Both the position numbers and the translations under genes were made by a program. Below, in pieces: positions 14,528 through 17,508 of a stretch of 17,508 nt of DNA (position 1 is the first letter of the stretch; every line of letters begins with the position of its first letter). Below the pieces are notes generated by a model that searched no databases, was not told the DNA's origin, and worked only from the letters and a program-made list of their open reading frames with translations. The DNA is from Acidimicrobiales bacterium (lineage in GTDB: Bacteria; Actinomycetota; Acidimicrobiia; Acidimicrobiales; RAAP-2), in NCBI GenBank assembly GCA_017883125.1, contig JADGOD010000096.1:1-17508 (forward strand). The letters are read 5' to 3'.

Positions 14528-15247
14528 ATGGCAAGAGCGTCAACCATGCGCTACCAGAACGTAGCCAACGACATTCTCACGAAGGCGGCTCGGCTCTTCG
14601 ACGAGCAGGGCTATGGCCAGACCTCCCTTCAGGACATCGCTGACGCCGTCGGGATCGCACGGCCATCGCTCTACCACTACTTCACCAGCAAGGAAGGCAT
14701 CCTCTCAACGCTCGTCGAGCGGACGACGCTCGCTCGCGAGGAGATCATCAGCGCGGTCAAGGACATGGATGACAGCCCCCTGATCCGGCTCCAGACGCTC
14801 CTGCGCCTCGTCGGGGAATCGACCAGCTCGAATCCCACCGGTCTTCGGCTCGCGCTCAACAACGACGGTGCGCTCCCACAGGAGGTCCGTCGACGAAGCG
14901 CCTACTCGCGACGGTTGCTCTTCGAGCTGCTCGTCTCGACCCTGGCGGAGGGGGTTGACTCGGGATCCCTGCGCCCCATGAACGAGCGCGAGGTCGCCGC
15001 GACGGTCATCGCTGCACTGACCGGACTCCAGTACCGGGACATCGGTGGTGTCGAGATGAGCCCACAGCACATCGCCGGGCTTCTCGAGGAGCTCATCGTC
15101 TTCGGGATGAGCCAACCTCTGGATCGGCAGGCATCGAACCTCGAGGAGGCGCTGGAGCTGCTCCATCAGGATCTCGAGCTTGTCGAACGTCACGCGCGAT
15201 CTAGCTCCAGCGAGACAACGGGCGGATCCGAGAAGCGAGGCAAGTGA
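14528..15247 (+). CDS. TetR-family transcriptional regulator
   Basis: A 239-residue protein with a clear N-terminal TetR helix-turn-helix at about 12-60 (ILTKAARLFDEQGYGQTSL, then DIADAVGIARPSLYHYFTSK). The C-terminal helical domain (about 70-205) is the ligand and dimer region, and the tail after about 215 is charged and low in complexity (SSSSETTGGSEKRGK). TetR proteins of this kind often repress catabolic genes until an acyl-CoA or pathway intermediate binds. The ATG at 14528 has AGAAGG 8 bases upstream; an in-frame extension to 14267 has no family similarity. It is divergent from the oxocamphor-hydrolase-like gene and upstream of the flavin monooxygenase, so both are likely targets. The ligand is unknown. 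Confidence 0.9.
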   Translation: MARASTMRYQNVANDILTKAARLFDEQGYGQTSLQDIADAVGIARPSLYHYFTSKEGILSTLVERTTLAREEIISAVKDMDDSPLIRLQTLLRLVGESTSSNPTGLRLALNNDGALPQEVRRRSAYSRRLLFELLVSTLAEGVDSGSLRPMNEREVAATVIAALTGLQYRDIGGVEMSPQHIAGLLEELIVFGMSQPLDRQASNLEEALELLHQDLELVERHARSSSSETTGGSEKRGK

Positions 15248-15381
15248 GCCTCTTGGCCGCACTCCGGGATCGTTGCGGAGACAGGGCTCACCGAGGCACC
15301 ATGCCGCGCTGCACATCGAGGAACGCCACCGATCACCGTTAGCCGAACCACCTGACCTCCGGCTGCCCGGGGGTCACGCGC

Positions 15382-15396
15382 CAGTATTTGATACTG
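15382..15396. promoter_or_regulatory. Perfect inverted repeat CAGTAT-TTG-ATACTG
   Basis: Six-base perfect arms around a 3-base spacer, in an AT-rich patch about 80 bases before the monooxygenase start. A second repeat of the same 6-3-6 form follows at 15399-15413. TACTGT inside it could be a -10 hexamer, so a bound protein would block the promoter. Confidence 0.5.
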
Positions 15397-15398
15397 TA

Positions 15399-15413
15399 GC
15401 CAGACGCTCTGGC
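15399..15413. repeat. Perfect inverted repeat GCCAGA-CGC-TCTGGC
   Basis: Six-base perfect arms with a 3-base spacer, its centre 17 bases from that of the preceding repeat. The two arms differ in sequence from the first repeat, so this may be a second protein's site or an mRNA 5' hairpin. Confidence 0.38.
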
Positions 15414-15474
15414 ATTGTCAGGGTCTGGATGCGGCACCGGTGAGCTACCGGCCAAACGAGGGGAACGGATCGGG

Positions 15475-16641
15475 ATGCACACCCACGAATGCGACGTCGC
15501 CATCGTGGGCGGAGGGCTGGCTGGCGCCAGCGCCGCCCTCGCCTTTGTCCAGCAGGGTTGCTCGGTGCGGCTCTTCGAGCGGCGCGACCTCGCCCGTGAC
15601 CCCAACCGGGGCGACATCCTGCACCCCCCGACCGTGGAGGTCGTCCGCCGGCTCGGCCTCATCGACGTCCTCGATGCTCGGGGCGCGGTCGGGTTCCGGA
15701 AGGTCACGGTCGTGGGTCCCGAGGGCCAGCTCGCCACACAGTCCCACACCGAGGAGTACAAGATCCTCAACCACGCCGAGATGGAGGCCGCCATCCTCGA
15801 TGCCGCCGTGGCGCAGGGCGCCGTGGATCAGAACGACCCGGTCCGGTCCCTCGTCCGCGACGGAGACGCCCCCGACGCCGGCTGGATTCTCACGACCGAC
15901 AACGACACCACCCGGGCGCGCTTCGTGGTGGGCGCCGACGGGGCCGACTCCCTCACCCGACGGACCCTCGGCATCGAGTACGCCGACGTCCACGAGTACG
16001 ACCACTGGATCGTGGTGCTCCACGCCGACCGCCCGTCGTGGCTCGAGCCAGAGAGCGGTTGGACGCTGTATCACCCCGACGGAGCCGTCTTCATCCTGCC
16101 GACCACCCCCGAGGGCCGGATCCGGGTGATCGTGATCGTCCCGAAGGAAGAGGCAAAGGAGTGGATGACCTCGAGCGAGGCCGAGCTCGCCCGACGCCTC
16201 GGTGAGCGCCACCCCAACCTCGCAGAGCTCAAGCTCACCAAGCGGGGCGGATCGCACGTCTACCGCCTCAAGCGCACGCACGCCGCGAGCTACACGGGAC
16301 CGCACGTGGCCCTCGTCGGCGACGCCGCGCACACCACACACACCATGGGGGGCCAAGGGCTCAACATCGCCATCCAGGACTCGTCCAAGCTCGCCGAGAT
16401 CGTCGGCCCGGTGCTCAAAGATCCCGATGCGTCGGAGGACGCTCTCGCCAGAGCGCTCGCCGAGTATGAGGCGATCCGGCGCCCGATCAACACCGCCACC
16501 CTCGCCCAGGCCCACTGGGCCTCGCAGATGGCCGGACCGGGCCAGGAGGGCTACGAGTTCGCGCTCGACTTCTACGCCAAGGCCGCCGAGGACCCGACCT
16601 TCCTGCACAAGTTCGCCCAGCGCTTCGGCGGCAAGGACTGA
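15475..16641 (+). CDS. Class A FAD-dependent monooxygenase (PHBH/UbiH-like aromatic hydroxylase fold)
   Basis: A 388-residue single-component flavoprotein monooxygenase. The FAD dinucleotide motif VAIVGGGLAG is at 8-17, the DG motif with GADGAD at 153-158, and the second FAD motif VGDAAHTTHTMGGQGLNIAI at 281-300. This family uses NAD(P)H and O2 to make a flavin hydroperoxide that hydroxylates, usually an aromatic ring, ortho or para to an existing hydroxyl. In this cluster it could make the catechol for the extradiol enzyme, or hydroxylate another ring intermediate. The ATG at 15475 has GAGGGG about 10 bases upstream; the in-frame start at 15415 is unsupported. It follows tetR after 227 bases containing two inverted repeats, so it probably has its own regulated promoter. 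Related members also include ubiquinone and polyketide hydroxylases. Confidence 0.9.
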   Translation: MHTHECDVAIVGGGLAGASAALAFVQQGCSVRLFERRDLARDPNRGDILHPPTVEVVRRLGLIDVLDARGAVGFRKVTVVGPEGQLATQSHTEEYKILNHAEMEAAILDAAVAQGAVDQNDPVRSLVRDGDAPDAGWILTTDNDTTRARFVVGADGADSLTRRTLGIEYADVHEYDHWIVVLHADRPSWLEPESGWTLYHPDGAVFILPTTPEGRIRVIVIVPKEEAKEWMTSSEAELARRLGERHPNLAELKLTKRGGSHVYRLKRTHAASYTGPHVALVGDAAHTTHTMGGQGLNIAIQDSSKLAEIVGPVLKDPDASEDALARALAEYEAIRRPINTATLAQAHWASQMAGPGQEGYEFALDFYAKAAEDPTFLHKFAQRFGGKD

Positions 16642-16643
16642 CC

Positions 16644-16694
16644 GATGAGGCCCGCTCACCTGAGCGCGGGCCTCATCCCGCTCAGGTGAGCGGG
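16644..16694. terminator. Bidirectional double-hairpin terminator between convergent genes
   Basis: GATGAGGCCCGC (16644-16655) pairs perfectly with GCGGGCCTCATC (16666-16677). Next to it CCCGCTCA (16677-16684) pairs perfectly with TGAGCGGG (16687-16694). The first begins 2 bases after the monooxygenase stop. The second contains the stop codon of the truncated ALDH on the minus strand (16682-16684). CGCTCA/TGAGCG-type arms recur, so alternative pairings are possible. Confidence 0.7.
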
Positions 16695-17398
16695 ATGTAG
16701 ACGTTCTTCGGTCGCATGAAGTCCTCGAGGCCGCTCCGACCACCCATCCTTCCGAAGCCGCTCTGCTTCACGCCCCCGAAGGGGGCACTGGCGTGCACGC
16801 CGGTGAAGCCGTTCACGTTCACCATGCCCGCTTCGAGTGAAACCGCCACGCGGTGGGCGCGGCGCAGGTCGTTGGTGTGGAGGTACGCGGCGAGCCCGTA
16901 GATGGTGTCGTTGGCCAGGGCGATCGCCTCGGCCTCATCCCGGAACCGGATGATCGAGAGCACCGGTCCGAAGACCTCGTTCTGGGCGAGATCGCTCGCG
17001 TGGTCGACGTCACCGAACACCGTGGGCTCGATGAAGTAGCCGCCCTTGAGGTCACCCCCCACTCGTCCGCCACCGGTCAGGAGCGTGCCTGCGCCCTCGG
17101 ACTTGGCACGCTCGATGACCCCGAGGATCCGCTCGCAGGACTGCGCGCTGATCACCGGGCCCATGGTGGTCCCCTCGTCGAAGGGGTCGCCCACCTTCAT
17201 CATCTGGGTCATGGCCAAGACCATGCCGACGACCTGGTCGTAGATGCTGTCCTCGACCAGCAGTCGCGTGAGAAGAAGGCAGCCCTGGCCCGAATGACCC
17301 ATGGCCAGGAACGCCGAGAACCTCGCGGCGGCCTGCAGGTCGGCGTCGGCGAAGACGATGTTGGCCGACTTGCCGCCGAGCTCGAGCGTGAGACCCAC
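16682..17398 (-). pseudogene. 5'-truncated aldehyde dehydrogenase, partial copy of ALDH2
   Basis: The frame encodes only the C-terminal half of an aldehyde dehydrogenase. It begins at GLTLELGGKSAN, corresponding to about residue 256 of ALDH2, and runs to the normal end (MRPKNVYIPLT). It keeps the general-base Glu6 (ELGGK) and nucleophile Cys40 (GQGC) but lacks the N-terminal coenzyme-binding half. No missing half is seen upstream: a TGA lies 3 codons before the GTG at 17398, and other frames in 17399-17508 show no ALDH sequence. Protein similarity to ALDH2 is high throughout and one 47-base run is identical. A GTG start with a weak AGAGGG upstream could express 238 residues, but an active enzyme is unlikely. 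It is probably a broken duplicate. Confidence 0.75.
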
Positions 17399-17430
17399 CC
17401 GCTCTCACCCTCTGATCGCACAGCACGGCG

Positions 17431-17508
17431 TCAGGGCTTCGCGGCGTGCTCCTCAAACCACGCGAGCGAGTTGGGATCGGCGAGCGAGCTCCGGCTAGCG
17501 ACGACGTC
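17431..17508 (-). CDS. C-terminal end of an unidentified gene entering from the right
   Basis: The frame is open from the window edge to a TGA at 17431-17433, giving 25 residues that end ADPNSLAWFEEHAAKP. The composition looks like a real protein C-terminus rather than a shadow frame, but the piece is too short to identify. It ends about 33 bases before the truncated ALDH on the same strand, so the ALDH fragment may have been joined behind it by recombination. Confidence 0.35.
   Translation of the reverse strand, partial: DVVASRSSLADPNSLAWFEEHAAKP

Noticed and set aside
15445..16743. 432-codon minus-strand open frame opposite the flavin monooxygenase
   Set aside because: It runs across the whole monooxygenase and the terminator, is rich in G, V, D, E and R as GC-biased shadows are, and shows no motif.
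1..17508. CRISPR array, tRNA/rRNA, insertion sequence or phage genes
   Set aside because: No regularly spaced repeats, tRNA-like folds, transposase motifs or terminal inverted repeats were seen.

Overview
The window is GC-rich DNA with start codons, spacing and gene families typical of Actinomycetota. These include a FadR/FCD GntR regulator, a MarR of the type found beside actinobacterial catabolic genes, a fused electron-transfer flavoprotein, and IcmF. The species cannot be named from sequence alone; an uncultured actinobacterium (for example Acidimicrobiia or a Mycobacteriales relative) is an inference. There are no tRNA or rRNA genes, CRISPR arrays or recognisable transposases.

Layout. 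(1) 1-1756, plus strand: the 3' end of a ring-hydroxylating dioxygenase beta subunit, then aldehyde dehydrogenase ALDH1. (2) 2001-3791: a single-chain EtfB-EtfA fusion. (3) 4110-6639: a type I extradiol dioxygenase translationally coupled to ALDH2, followed by a decayed 3' fragment of a short-chain dehydrogenase and a strong hairpin. (4) 6800-7522: an intact short-chain dehydrogenase, convergent with a MarR regulator (7630-8142, minus). (5) 8292-11573: the fused B12-dependent mutase IcmF, divergent from marR. (6) 11719-14053, minus strand: an orphan LigA-domain protein, a GntR/FCD regulator and a crotonase-fold hydrolase closely resembling 6-oxocamphor hydrolase. (7) 14528-16641, plus strand: a TetR regulator and a class A flavin monooxygenase. 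(8) 16682-17508, minus: a 5'-truncated copy of ALDH2 and the last 25 codons of another gene.

Together the genes look like a catabolic island for a cyclic, oxygenated hydrocarbon (aromatic, alicyclic or terpenoid). Oxygenases activate the ring. Dehydrogenases oxidise alcohols and aldehydes. The extradiol enzyme and/or the oxocamphor-hydrolase-like enzyme open rings or cleave C-C bonds. Acyl-CoA dehydrogenases located elsewhere would pass electrons to the fused ETF, and IcmF would convert a branched acyl-CoA such as isobutyryl-CoA to a linear one. The actual substrate is not readable from the sequence.

The most notable points are: the oxocamphor-hydrolase-like enzyme, whose catalytic residues align with the known ones at a constant offset; a candidate operator shared by three separate promoters; a palindrome over the likely leaderless start of icmF; and signs of rearrangement (SDR remnant, inverted partial ALDH duplicate).
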